Below, piece by piece: positions 7,510 through 15,677 of a stretch of 64,000 nucleotides of DNA. Position numbers and translations under genes: made by a program. The stretch comes from Streptomyces marincola (GTDB lineage Bacteria > Actinomycetota > Actinomycetes > Streptomycetales > Streptomycetaceae), in the NCBI RefSeq assembly GCF_020410765.1, contig NZ_CP084541.1, forward strand, positions 6,130,001 to 6,194,000, given 5' to 3'. The notes beneath the pieces are model-generated. The model had not been told where the DNA came from, did no database searches, and was given only the letters and a program-made list of their open reading frames with translations. The stretch's first letter is position 1; each line of letters begins with the position of its first letter.

Positions 7510-8930
7510 CCAGCACGCGGCGCCCCGGGCACACCATCGTGATCGGGGGCGGCCTCGCCGGTACCACCGCGGCGCTCGCGCTCGCCGACGCCGGGCGGGC
7601 CGTCACGCTGGTCGAGTCACGGCCGCGGCTGGGCGGGCTCGCGTTCTCCTTCCGCCGCGACTCGCCGGCCGGACCGCTCACCGTCGACAACGGCCAGCAC
7701 GTCTACCTGCGCTGCTGCACCGCCTACCGCGGCTTCCTCCAGCGGGTGGGGGCCGCCGCGCTCGCCCCGCTGCAACCGCGCCTCGACGTGCCCGTGCTCG
7801 ACGCCGCCACCGGCCGCCTCGGCCGCATCCGGCGCACCGGGCTGCCCGTTCCGCTGCACCTGGCCGGCAGCCTCGCCCGCTACCCGCACCTCTCCCCGGG
7901 GGAACGCGCCGCCGCGGCCCGCGCCACGCTCGCGCTGCGCGCCCTCGACCCGGACGACCCGCGGCTGGACCGGCAGGACTTCGCGGCCTGGCTGCGCCGG
8001 CACGGCCAGACCGACCGCGCCGTGGCCGCGCTGTGGGACCTCATCGGCGTCGCGACCCTCAACGCCCGCGCCGGCGACGTCTCGCTCGGTCTTGCCGCGA
8101 TGGTCTTCCGCACCGGCCTGCTCACCGCGCCGGGCGCGGCCGACCTCGGCATCCCGCGGGCACCGCTCGGCGAGCTGCACGACACCAGGGCCAGGGCCGC
8201 CCTGGACCGGGCGGGCGTCACGACCCTGCTGAGCACGCGCGCCCGCCGCCTCGCCCCCGCCCGCGGCGGCGGCTGGCACGTCACCGTCGCCGCGCCGCGC
8301 GGCCTGCCGCGGGCCGCGCACGAGCTGACGGCCGACTCCGTCGTGCTGGCCGCGCCCCACGACGTCGCCGCCCGCCTGCTGCCCGCGGGCGCCATGACCG
8401 ACCCGGGCGGCCTGCGGCACATCGGCACCGCGCCGATCCTCAACGTCCATGTCGTCTACGACCGGCAGGTCCTGCGCCGCCCGTTCCTCGCCGCGCTCGG
8501 CAGCCCCGTGCAGTGGATCTTCGACCGCGGCGGCCCCGCGGGGCTCGGCGCGCCGGGGCCCGGGCGGCCCCAGTACCTCGCGCTGTCGCAGTCGGCGGCG
8601 GGCGAGGAGATCCAGCTGCCCACGGACGTGCTGCGCAAGCGCTACCTGCCGGAACTGGCCAGGCTGCTGCCGCGTGCGGCGCGGGCGCGGGTCACCGATT
8701 TCTTCGTCACCCGGGAGCGCGCCGCCACCTTCGCGCCGGCCCCCGGGGTCGGGCGGCTGCGGCCCGGGCCGCGGACCCGGGCCGCCGGCCTCTACCTGGC
8801 CGGCGCGTGGACGGCCACGGGGTGGCCCGCGACGATGGAGGGCGCCGTCCGCAGCGGCCACGCGGCGGCCAGGGCGGTGCTCGCCGGCGGCCCGGCCCCC
8901 GAACACACCACTGCTGAGGAGAGCGCGTGA
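7506..8930 (+). CDS. hpnE: HpnE, hydroxysqualene dehydroxylase (FAD amine-oxidase fold)
   Basis: A 474-residue flavoprotein from GTG 7506 in a GTGA overlap with hpnD. The dinucleotide-binding motif IVIGGGLAGTTAALALADAG is at about 12-31, followed by LVESRPRLGGLAFSF; the C-terminal FAD-contact GLYLAGAWTATGWPATMEGA is near 430-450. HpnE reduces hydroxysqualene to squalene. Its position between HpnD and a prenyl synthase confirms the role over the related desaturases of carotenoid pathways. Confidence 0.88.
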   Translation: MTSTRRPGHTIVIGGGLAGTTAALALADAGRAVTLVESRPRLGGLAFSFRRDSPAGPLTVDNGQHVYLRCCTAYRGFLQRVGAAALAPLQPRLDVPVLDAATGRLGRIRRTGLPVPLHLAGSLARYPHLSPGERAAAARATLALRALDPDDPRLDRQDFAAWLRRHGQTDRAVAALWDLIGVATLNARAGDVSLGLAAMVFRTGLLTAPGAADLGIPRAPLGELHDTRARAALDRAGVTTLLSTRARRLAPARGGGWHVTVAAPRGLPRAAHELTADSVVLAAPHDVAARLLPAGAMTDPGGLRHIGTAPILNVHVVYDRQVLRRPFLAALGSPVQWIFDRGGPAGLGAPGPGRPQYLALSQSAAGEEIQLPTDVLRKRYLPELARLLPRAARARVTDFFVTRERAATFAPAPGVGRLRPGPRTRAAGLYLAGAWTATGWPATMEGAVRSGHAAARAVLAGGPAPEHTTAEESA

Positions 8931-9985
8931 ACCAGCCAGCCCATACGGACGGCGCCGTACCGGCGCTGCTGGAACGCGGGCGGGCCCTGGCCGCGCCCGC
9001 CCTGCGGGAGGCCGTCGGCCGGCTCGCCCCGCCGATGAACACCGTCGCCGCCTACCACTTCGGCTGGATCGACGCCGACGGCAGGCCCGCCGCGAGCGAC
9101 AGCGGCAAGGCCATCAGGCCCGCGCTCGCCCTGCTGTCCGCGGAGGCCGCGGGCGCCGCGCCCGAGACCGGCGTGCCCGGCGCCGTCGCGGTCGAACTGG
9201 TGCACAACTTCTCGTTGCTGCACGACGACCTCATGGACGGCGACGAGCAGCGCAGACACCGCGACACCGTGTGGAAGGTGCACGGCCCCGCGCAGGCCAT
9301 CCTGGTCGGCGACGCCCTCTTCGCGCTGGCCAACGAGGTGATCCTCGCCCCCGGCACCGCCGGCGCCGCCCGCGCGGCCCGGCGGCTCGCCGCGGCCAGC
9401 CGCCGGCTCGTCGACGGCCAGGCCCAGGACATCGCCTTCGAGCACAGGGAGCACGTCACCGTCGCCGAGTGCCTGGAGATGGAGGGCAACAAGACCGGCG
9501 CGCTGCTGGCCTGCGCCGCCTCCATCGGCGCCATCCTGGGCGGCGCCGACGACGCCCTGGCCGAGAGCCTCGAACTGTACGGCCAGCACCTCGGCCTGGC
9601 CTTCCAGGCCGTCGACGACCTGCTCGGCATCTGGGGCGACCCGCGCAGCACGGGCAAGCGCACCTGGAGCGACCTGCGGCAGCGCAAGAAGTCGCTGCCC
9701 GTGGTGGCGGCGCAGGCCGCGCGGGGCCCGGCGGCCGAACGGCTGACGGCGCTGCTCACGGCCGACGCGAAGAAGACGCAGGAGGAGTTCGACGACTTCG
9801 ACGAGGCGGAGTTCGCCACCCGCGCGGCGCTGATCGAGGAGGCCGGCGGCCGGGTCTGGACCGAGGGCGAGGCGCGCCGCCAGTACGACGCGGCCGTCGC
9901 CGCCCTGCACCGCGTCGACGTGCCCGCCCCCGTCAGGGAGCGGCTGACCGCGCTCGCCGACTTCGTCGTGGTCCGCCAGAAGTGA
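8927..9985 (+). CDS. Polyprenyl (farnesyl-type) diphosphate synthase
   Basis: A 352-residue isoprenyl diphosphate synthase from GTG 8927 (GTGA overlap with hpnE). The first Asp-rich motif is LLHDDLMDGDEQRRH (about 98-112) and the second FQAVDDLLGIWGD (about 227-239), followed by the lysine-rich KRTWSDLRQRKKS. It makes the allylic diphosphate, most likely farnesyl diphosphate, used by HpnD. Chain length is not certain from the motif alone. It is the last gene of the operon; in S. coelicolor the next genes would be squalene-hopene cyclase and hopanoid-modifying enzymes, which are absent here. Confidence 0.87.
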   Translation: MNQPAHTDGAVPALLERGRALAAPALREAVGRLAPPMNTVAAYHFGWIDADGRPAASDSGKAIRPALALLSAEAAGAAPETGVPGAVAVELVHNFSLLHDDLMDGDEQRRHRDTVWKVHGPAQAILVGDALFALANEVILAPGTAGAARAARRLAAASRRLVDGQAQDIAFEHREHVTVAECLEMEGNKTGALLACAASIGAILGGADDALAESLELYGQHLGLAFQAVDDLLGIWGDPRSTGKRTWSDLRQRKKSLPVVAAQAARGPAAERLTALLTADAKKTQEEFDDFDEAEFATRAALIEEAGGRVWTEGEARRQYDAAVAALHRVDVPAPVRERLTALADFVVVRQK

Positions 9986-10038
9986 CGCACTCCGCCCGTT
10001 CGGCCGCGCGGGCCGGTCGGCCCGGGCCCTGAGCGGGG

Positions 10039-10076
10039 CGCCGCACGGCCGCCCCCGTTCCGCCGCCCGTGCGGCG
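10039..10076 (+). terminator. Hairpin ending the squalene operon
   Basis: Ten-base arms CGCCGCACGG (10039-10048) and CCGTGCGGCG (10067-10076) with an 18-base GC-rich loop, 53 bases after the prenyl synthase stop. It supports the view that the operon ends here and is not continued into a cyclase gene. Confidence 0.55.
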
Positions 10077-10275
10077 GCAGGTCCACGTGCCGCACGCCGG
10101 CCAGGCCGACGGTCGTCCCTCCGCGTTCCCGGTTCGCGGCCTTGCCGAAGCCGAGTGCCCGCACGCGCCGGGTGCCCCCAGCGGCACCGCGCCCCGGGCG
10201 GCCCGCCGCCGGTGATCGAGCCCGCCCCCATGGCACGGCCGGCCGGTACGCGGGCCCATGGGCGAGGATGAACAC

Positions 10276-10974
10276 ATGGACGAAGACACGCTGTTCCCGC
10301 GGGAACGGGTCGAGATCGCCCCGGGCGCCGTGCACCTCCCCGGCTGGCTCGGCCGGGAGCGCTCCGCGGACCTGCTCGCCGCCTGCCGCGCGTGGGCCCT
10401 GCCGCCCGCCGGGCTGCGCACGGTCCTCATGCCGAACGGCGGCCGGATGTCCGTCGAGCAGGTCAGTCTCGGCTGGCACTGGTACCCCTACGGCTACGCC
10501 CGCACCGTCGTCGACGGCGACGGCGCGCCGGTCAAGCCGTTCCCCGCCTGGCTCGGCGCCTGGGCCGCGCGGGCGGTCGCCGACGCGGGCCCGGGCGTGG
10601 ACGCCGCCGCGTACGCCCCCGCCGCCCTCCCGTTCGACATCGCCCTCGTCAACTTCTACGGCCCGGACGCCCGGATGGGCATGCACCGCGACAGCGACGA
10701 ACGGGTGTCGGCGCCCGTGGTGTCCTTCAGCCTCGGCGACACGTGCGTCTTCCGGTTCGGCACCCCCGAGGGGCGCGGCCGCCCGTGGCAGGACATCGAG
10801 CTGCGCAGCGGCGACGCGTTCGTCTTCGGCGGGCCGTCCCGGCTCGCCTACCACGGCGTGCCGCGCACCCGGCCGGGCAGCGCGCCGGCCGGCCTCGGGC
10901 TCAGCGGCAGGCTCAACGTCACTGTGCGTGTCTCCGGATTCGGCGCCCCGGAGGACGGGGTCCCCCAGGCGTGA
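10276..10974 (+). CDS. alkB: AlkB-like 2-oxoglutarate/Fe(II) dioxygenase
   Basis: A 232-residue protein. ATG 10276 was preferred over ATG 10258 because GAGGA sits 7 bases upstream of it. The iron triad H137-x-D139 (MHRDSDE) and H193 (AYHGVPR) is present, as is the 2-oxoglutarate-binding RLNVTVR (R212-N214-R218). A WYPYGYARTV segment earlier provides the nucleotide lid seen in AlkB. The family reverses N-alkyl damage in DNA or RNA bases with loss of formaldehyde. It is a single-gene unit placed where a hopanoid cyclase gene would be expected in related genomes. Confidence 0.87.
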   Translation: MDEDTLFPRERVEIAPGAVHLPGWLGRERSADLLAACRAWALPPAGLRTVLMPNGGRMSVEQVSLGWHWYPYGYARTVVDGDGAPVKPFPAWLGAWAARAVADAGPGVDAAAYAPAALPFDIALVNFYGPDARMGMHRDSDERVSAPVVSFSLGDTCVFRFGTPEGRGRPWQDIELRSGDAFVFGGPSRLAYHGVPRTRPGSAPAGLGLSGRLNVTVRVSGFGAPEDGVPQA

Positions 10975-11114
10975 AGCCGGTCAAGGCCGGGCCCGGCGCA
11001 TTCACTCGTTGGGAGCTGGCGTGGGGTGGCGATTGCCGGAACTGTGCCCGTTCGCCTACCTGTTGACGCATAGCGTGGCCTTGCACCCACTTGACCCGCC
11101 CGATAAGGACACCC

Positions 11115-12503
11115 ATGCCTGAGCAGCCACGCCACGGGGCAGGCGCGCCCCGCCACAGTCGGCTGGCCTTCGGCGAGCCGGGCGGCGGGGAGCCGGGAAC
11201 CAGACGCCGCCTGCTGCGCCTGGCCGTGCTCCCCGCCGTGCTGGTCGCCGTGATCGCGACCGCGGCCCTCGTCTACGTGCTGGCCCGGGGCGGCCCGGGG
11301 ACCGGGCGGGGCAGCTGCCCCGTCTGGACGGTGCTCGCCACGGCCCTGGTGCTGGTCTGCGCCGTCGTCGCCGGAGCGGCGATCCGCGCCGCCGGCGAGG
11401 CACGGGCCCACGGCGCGCGGCTGACCGGCCTGCGCCGCCAGGCGGCCCGCGGACGTGTGGAACTCCAGGCGCTGCTGGTCAAGGTGGAGCGCGGCGAACG
11501 CATCAAGCCGCCGGAGGGCCCGGCCCCCGCGGAGCCCGCCGAGGACCAGCTCGATCAGCTGCGGCACGAGATCGAGGCCGCGCAGCACGCCGCCGAGTCC
11601 GCCGTCTTCCAAGCATCGTCCCTGGTCAGAGGCGGGGAGGACGAGCGCGTCGAGGTGTTCGTCAGCCTGGCGCGGCGGTTGCAGTCGTTCGTGCACCGGC
11701 AGATCGAGTACCTGGAGGAGCTGGAGGAGGAGGTCGAGGACCCGGAACTGCTGAAAGGCCTCTTCCACGTCGACCACCTGGCCACCCGCGTGCGCCGGCA
11801 CGCCGAGAATCTCGCCGTGCTCGGCGGCGCGGTGCCGCGCCGCCAGTGGAGCCGCCCGGTCGGGATGTCGGAGGTGCTGCGTTCCTGCGTCGCCGAGGTC
11901 GAGCACTACTCCCGGGTCAAGCTGGTGCCACCGATCGAGGGCAGTGTGCGCGGTCACGCCGTCGCCGACGTCATCCACCTGCTGGCCGAACTGGTCGAGA
12001 ACGCCACGGAGTTCTCGGCCCCGCAGACCCAGGTGCTCCTGCGCGTGCAGCGCGTCGCCGCCGGGATCGCCATCGAGGTCGAGGACCGGGGCCTGGGCAT
12101 GACCCCGGCGGAGCAGGTGCGGATGAACGCGGTGCTGGCGGGCGCCGAGCGGGCCGACGTGACCGACCTGCTTGAGGACGGCCGGGTGGGCCTGTTCGTC
12201 GTCGCCACCCTCGCGCGGCGCCACGACATCGTCGTGCAGCTCCAGAGCAACGTCTACGGCGGCGTGCAGGCCGTTCTCATGCTGCCGTCCGACCTGCTGG
12301 GCGACGACTCCGATGCCGGCCACGTGCGGGGGCGTGCCATCCGGGCGATCGAGGCGGCACCGCGGGACGGCCTGCCGCGCGCGCCCCTGACGCGCCGTCC
12401 TTCGCTGGTGCCGGGGCCGGGCGGGGACGAGGAGGACCCGGCCCCCGGGCTGATCGCCGCGTCGCCCGGGCCCGCGGGACGGCCGGAGGACGCCGAGGCC
12501 TGA
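11115..12503 (+). CDS. Orphan Cvn-like sensor histidine kinase
   Basis: A 462-residue membrane protein from ATG 11115, preceded by AAGGAC. Two hydrophobic helices lie near 36-56 and 70-88 with almost no external loop, then a charged linker with a Glu-rich coiled region (EYLEELEEEVEDPEL). The DHLATRVRRHAENLAVLGG box and an ATPase domain follow: ELVENATEFS (N box), VEDRGLGM (G1 box) and GVGL-like FVVATLARRH. The DHLATR...HAENL box is typical of the CvnA sensors of Streptomyces conservons. The usual partners (roadblock CvnB, DUF742 CvnC, GTPase CvnD) are not downstream; metG is. It also lacks a large extracellular sensing domain. Confidence 0.78.
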   Translation: MPEQPRHGAGAPRHSRLAFGEPGGGEPGTRRRLLRLAVLPAVLVAVIATAALVYVLARGGPGTGRGSCPVWTVLATALVLVCAVVAGAAIRAAGEARAHGARLTGLRRQAARGRVELQALLVKVERGERIKPPEGPAPAEPAEDQLDQLRHEIEAAQHAAESAVFQASSLVRGGEDERVEVFVSLARRLQSFVHRQIEYLEELEEEVEDPELLKGLFHVDHLATRVRRHAENLAVLGGAVPRRQWSRPVGMSEVLRSCVAEVEHYSRVKLVPPIEGSVRGHAVADVIHLLAELVENATEFSAPQTQVLLRVQRVAAGIAIEVEDRGLGMTPAEQVRMNAVLAGAERADVTDLLEDGRVGLFVVATLARRHDIVVQLQSNVYGGVQAVLMLPSDLLGDDSDAGHVRGRAIRAIEAAPRDGLPRAPLTRRPSLVPGPGGDEEDPAPGLIAASPGPAGRPEDAEA

Positions 12504-12511
12504 CCGGCCGG

Positions 12512-12546
12512 CGGCGTCCTCGGGCCGGTGCCGCGGCGGGACGCCG
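12512..12546. terminator. Hairpin between convergent sensor and metG
   Basis: Eight-base arms CGGCGTCC (12512-12519) and GGACGCCG (12539-12546) in the 82-base gap between two converging genes; likely serves both strands. Confidence 0.45.
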
Positions 12547-12585
12547 GGCCGCGCGGAGGAGGCCCGGTGCCCCGTGGGCGCCGTG

Positions 12586-14322
12586 TCAGCCGGCTTCGCC
12601 GCCGAAGCGCTGCCTGAAGCCCTCAAGGTCGTCATCGGTGATCTTGGCGAACAGCACCGGGGGCACCGTGAAGTCCGTCCCGGCCGGCACGCTGTCCAGC
12701 GAACGCGCGGCCTCCGCCGTCACCCAGCCGTCCGTGCGCTCCCCGTCCCCTCCCGCGCCCGTGGCGAACACCGAGCGCAGCGTCTCGCAGGTGAACGGGA
12801 TGACCGGCGCGGAGACCACCGCGTAGAGGTCGATCAGGTTCATCGCGGTGCGCAGCGTGAGCGCGGCGGCGTCCTGGTCGGTCTTGATCTGCTGCCAGGG
12901 CGCCTTCTCCTCCAGGTAGGAGTTGCCCGCGCTCCACAGCGCGCGCAGCGCGAACGCCGCCTTGCGGAACTGGAGCGCCGACAGGTGCTCCTCGTACTCG
13001 GCGAGCAGCCGGGCGATCTCCGCACCGAGCCGCTCCTCGGCCTCGCCGGCCGCGTGCCCCGCGGGCACCTGGTCGCCGAAGCGCTTGCGCGAGAACGTCA
13101 GCACCCGGTTGACGAAGTTGCCCAGGGTGTCGGCCAGGTCCTTGTTGACGACGGACGCGAACAGCTCCCAGGAGAACGACGCGTCGTCCGACTCGGGCGC
13201 CCCCGCGATCAGGAAGTACCGCCAGTAGTCGGCCGGCAGCACGTCGAGCGCCGCGTCGGCGAAGATGCCCCGGTTCTGCGAGGTGGAGAACTTGCCGCCG
13301 TAGTACGTCAGCCAGTTGAACGACTTGACGACGTCGACCTTCTTCCACGGCTCCCGGGTGCCCAGCTGGGTGGCGGGGAACATCACCGTGTGGAACGGCA
13401 CGTTGTCCTTGGCCATGAACTCCGTGTACCGCACGGACGCGTCCGCGTCGTACCACCACGCGCGCCAGTCCCGCTCCTCGCCCGCGCCGGCCGCGTCCGC
13501 CCACTCCTTGGTGGCGCCGATGTAGCCGATCGGGGCGTCGAACCACACGTAGAACACCTTGCCCTCGGCCGCGAGCTCGGGCCACACGTCCGCGGGGACC
13601 GGCACGCCCCACTCCAGGTCGCGCGTGATCGCCCGGTCGTGCAGGCCCTCGGTCAGCCACTTGCGCGCGATCGAGGAGGACAGCGTCGGCCACTCCTCGC
13701 CCGCGGCGTCCACGAACGCCTCCACCTCGCGCTCCAGCTTCGACTGGAGGAGGAACAGGTGCGTGGTCTCCCGCACCTCAAGCTCGGTGCTGCCGCTCAC
13801 CGCGGAGCGCGCCTCCAGCAGATCCGTCGGGTCGAGCACGCGGGTGCAGTTCTCGCACTGGTCGCCGCGCGCCGCCTCGTAGCCGCAGTACGGGCACGTG
13901 CCCACGATGTAGCGGTCGGGCAGGAAGCGGCCGTCGGCGAGCGAGTACACCTGGCGCGTGGAGCGCTCCTCGATGAACCCGTTCTCGTGGAGCCGGCGCG
14001 CGAAGTGCTGCGTGATCTCGATGTTCTGCGCGGACGAGGTCCGGCCGAAGTGGTCGAAACGCAGGCCGAACCCGTCGTACACGGCCTTCTGCGCCTCGTG
14101 CTGCCGCGCGCAGAACTCCGCGACGGGCAGACCGGCCGCCTTGGCGGCCAGCTCGGCGGGCGTGCCGTGCTCGTCCGTCGCGCAGATGTACAGCACGTCG
14201 TGACCGCGCCCGCGCAGGTAGCGCGCGTACACGTCGGCGGGGAGCATCGAGCCCACCATGTTCCCCAGGTGCTTGATCCCGTTGATGTAGGGCAGCGCAC
14301 TGGTGATGAGGTGTCGGGCCAT
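12586..14322 (-). CDS. metG: Methionyl-tRNA synthetase
   Basis: A 578-residue class I synthetase charging tRNA-Met. ATG 14322 was chosen over the in-frame start at 14415 because it gives the standard N-terminus MARHLITSALPY. The HIGH-type motif is in PYINGIKHLGN (11-21), a zinc knuckle CPYC...CENC lies near 143-159, and the KMSKS-type loop reads KFSTSQ. The KFSTS form agrees with my memory of Streptomyces MetG and is not an anomaly. It stands alone on the minus strand, divergent from anmK with an 82-base shared upstream region. Confidence 0.95.
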   Translation of the reverse strand: MARHLITSALPYINGIKHLGNMVGSMLPADVYARYLRGRGHDVLYICATDEHGTPAELAAKAAGLPVAEFCARQHEAQKAVYDGFGLRFDHFGRTSSAQNIEITQHFARRLHENGFIEERSTRQVYSLADGRFLPDRYIVGTCPYCGYEAARGDQCENCTRVLDPTDLLEARSAVSGSTELEVRETTHLFLLQSKLEREVEAFVDAAGEEWPTLSSSIARKWLTEGLHDRAITRDLEWGVPVPADVWPELAAEGKVFYVWFDAPIGYIGATKEWADAAGAGEERDWRAWWYDADASVRYTEFMAKDNVPFHTVMFPATQLGTREPWKKVDVVKSFNWLTYYGGKFSTSQNRGIFADAALDVLPADYWRYFLIAGAPESDDASFSWELFASVVNKDLADTLGNFVNRVLTFSRKRFGDQVPAGHAAGEAEERLGAEIARLLAEYEEHLSALQFRKAAFALRALWSAGNSYLEEKAPWQQIKTDQDAAALTLRTAMNLIDLYAVVSAPVIPFTCETLRSVFATGAGGDGERTDGWVTAEAARSLDSVPAGTDFTVPPVLFAKITDDDLEGFRQRFGGEAG

Positions 14323-14404
14323 CCTCGGATGCTCCAATGGGGTGAGAAGAGACAATGAGCCGTGAGTGCCGTGAGAAGGCCGCGAAGGGCGACGGATCAC
14401 GTTT

Positions 14405-15649
14405 ATGGGCTTCACTCATCCTACCGAGCCGCCGGACGGCGGCCCCACCAGGTTTTCCCCTGACCGGCCGTGGCGGGTGATCGGCATGCTCAGCGGCACG
14501 TCGCTGGACGCCGTGGACGCCGCCGTCGCGGAGTTCGCCTTCGACGGCCATGACCTCGTCCTGCGGCCCGCGGGACTGCACACCGAGCCCTACCCGGCGC
14601 GGCTGCGGGAGGAGCTGGCGGCCTGCCTGCCGCCCGCGGCGACCACGTTCGAACAGGTCTGCCGCCTCGACACCCGGCTCGGCCAGTTCTTCGGCCGGGT
14701 CGCCGCCCGCGCCAACGACGGGCTCGCGCGCGGGCGCGCCGATCTCGTGGCCTCGCACGGCCAGACCGTCTACCACTGGGTGGCCGGCGGCCGCGCCCGC
14801 GGAACGCTCCAACTCGGCGCGGCGGCCTGGATCGCCGAGGCCACAGGACTGCCCGTGGTCTCCGACCTGCGCACCCGCGACATCGCCGGGGGCGGGCAGG
14901 GCGCGCCGCTCGCCGCGACGCTCGACGCCCTGCTCCTGCTGACCGGCACGGACGGCACGGGGCGCGGTGCGCTGAACCTCGGCGGCATCGCCAACATCAC
15001 GGTCGGAGACGCCGCGGGCGGCATCGTCGCCTACGACATCGGCCCGGCGAACGCGCTGATCGACGCGGTGGCCGCGGAGGCGAGCGGGGGAGCCGAACGC
15101 ATGGACACCGGCGGAGCCCGCGCCGCGCGCGGCACCGCCGACCCCGGCCTGCTCGCCCTGCTCCTCGCCGAGCCCTACTACCGGCTGCCGCCGCCGAAGT
15201 CGACCGGCAAGGAGCTGTTCCACGCCGGGTACCTCGCGGGCCTGCTGCGCCGACTCGGCCGGCGCCCGGCGGACGACGACCTGGCCGCCACCGTCACCGA
15301 GCTCACCGCGCGCCTGGTCGGGGCCGCCTGCCGCACGCACGGGCTCACCGAACTGGTCGTCTCGGGCGGCGGGGTGCGCAACCCGGTCCTGATGGACCGC
15401 GTCCGGGCGCTCGCGGCGCCCGCGCGGGTCGTTCCCGTCGAGCGGTTCGGCCTGCCGGGGCAGGCGAAGGAGGCGTACCTGTTCGCGCTGCTCGGCTTCC
15501 TCACCGCCCACGGCCTGGCCGGCTCCGTGCCCTCGGCCACCGGCGCGGCGGCGCCCGCGCTGCTCGGCTCCCTCACCCCGGGGGCCGGACCGCTGGTGCT
15601 GCCCCGGCCGCGCGCCGAGCCGCCGCGGCGACTGCGCGTGGTGCCCTGA
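14405..15649 (+). CDS. anmK: Anhydro-N-acetylmuramic acid kinase
   Basis: A 414-residue sugar kinase of the AnmK family, which phosphorylates and opens 1,6-anhydro-MurNAc for cell-wall recycling. The ATP-binding start VIGMLSGTSLDAVDAA is near residue 24-39, the catalytic region LGGIANIT near 195, and the SGGGVRNPVLMDR end motif near 318. The ATG at 14405 gives a 23-residue lead compared with most family members, so a start closer to the GMLSGTS motif is possible. It converges on the GGDEF/EAL gene with only 28 bases between. Confidence 0.92.
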   Translation: MGFTHPTEPPDGGPTRFSPDRPWRVIGMLSGTSLDAVDAAVAEFAFDGHDLVLRPAGLHTEPYPARLREELAACLPPAATTFEQVCRLDTRLGQFFGRVAARANDGLARGRADLVASHGQTVYHWVAGGRARGTLQLGAAAWIAEATGLPVVSDLRTRDIAGGGQGAPLAATLDALLLLTGTDGTGRGALNLGGIANITVGDAAGGIVAYDIGPANALIDAVAAEASGGAERMDTGGARAARGTADPGLLALLLAEPYYRLPPPKSTGKELFHAGYLAGLLRRLGRRPADDDLAATVTELTARLVGAACRTHGLTELVVSGGGVRNPVLMDRVRALAAPARVVPVERFGLPGQAKEAYLFALLGFLTAHGLAGSVPSATGAAAPALLGSLTPGAGPLVLPRPRAEPPRRLRVVP

Positions 15650-15677
15650 CGGCTCCGGTCGCGCGGCACGGCCGGGC

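Noticed and set aside
13260..13300. KMSKS loop of MetG reads KFSTSQ, missing the second Lys
   Set aside because: From memory this is the normal form in Streptomyces and some proteobacterial MetRS, so it is not a sign of loss or transfer.
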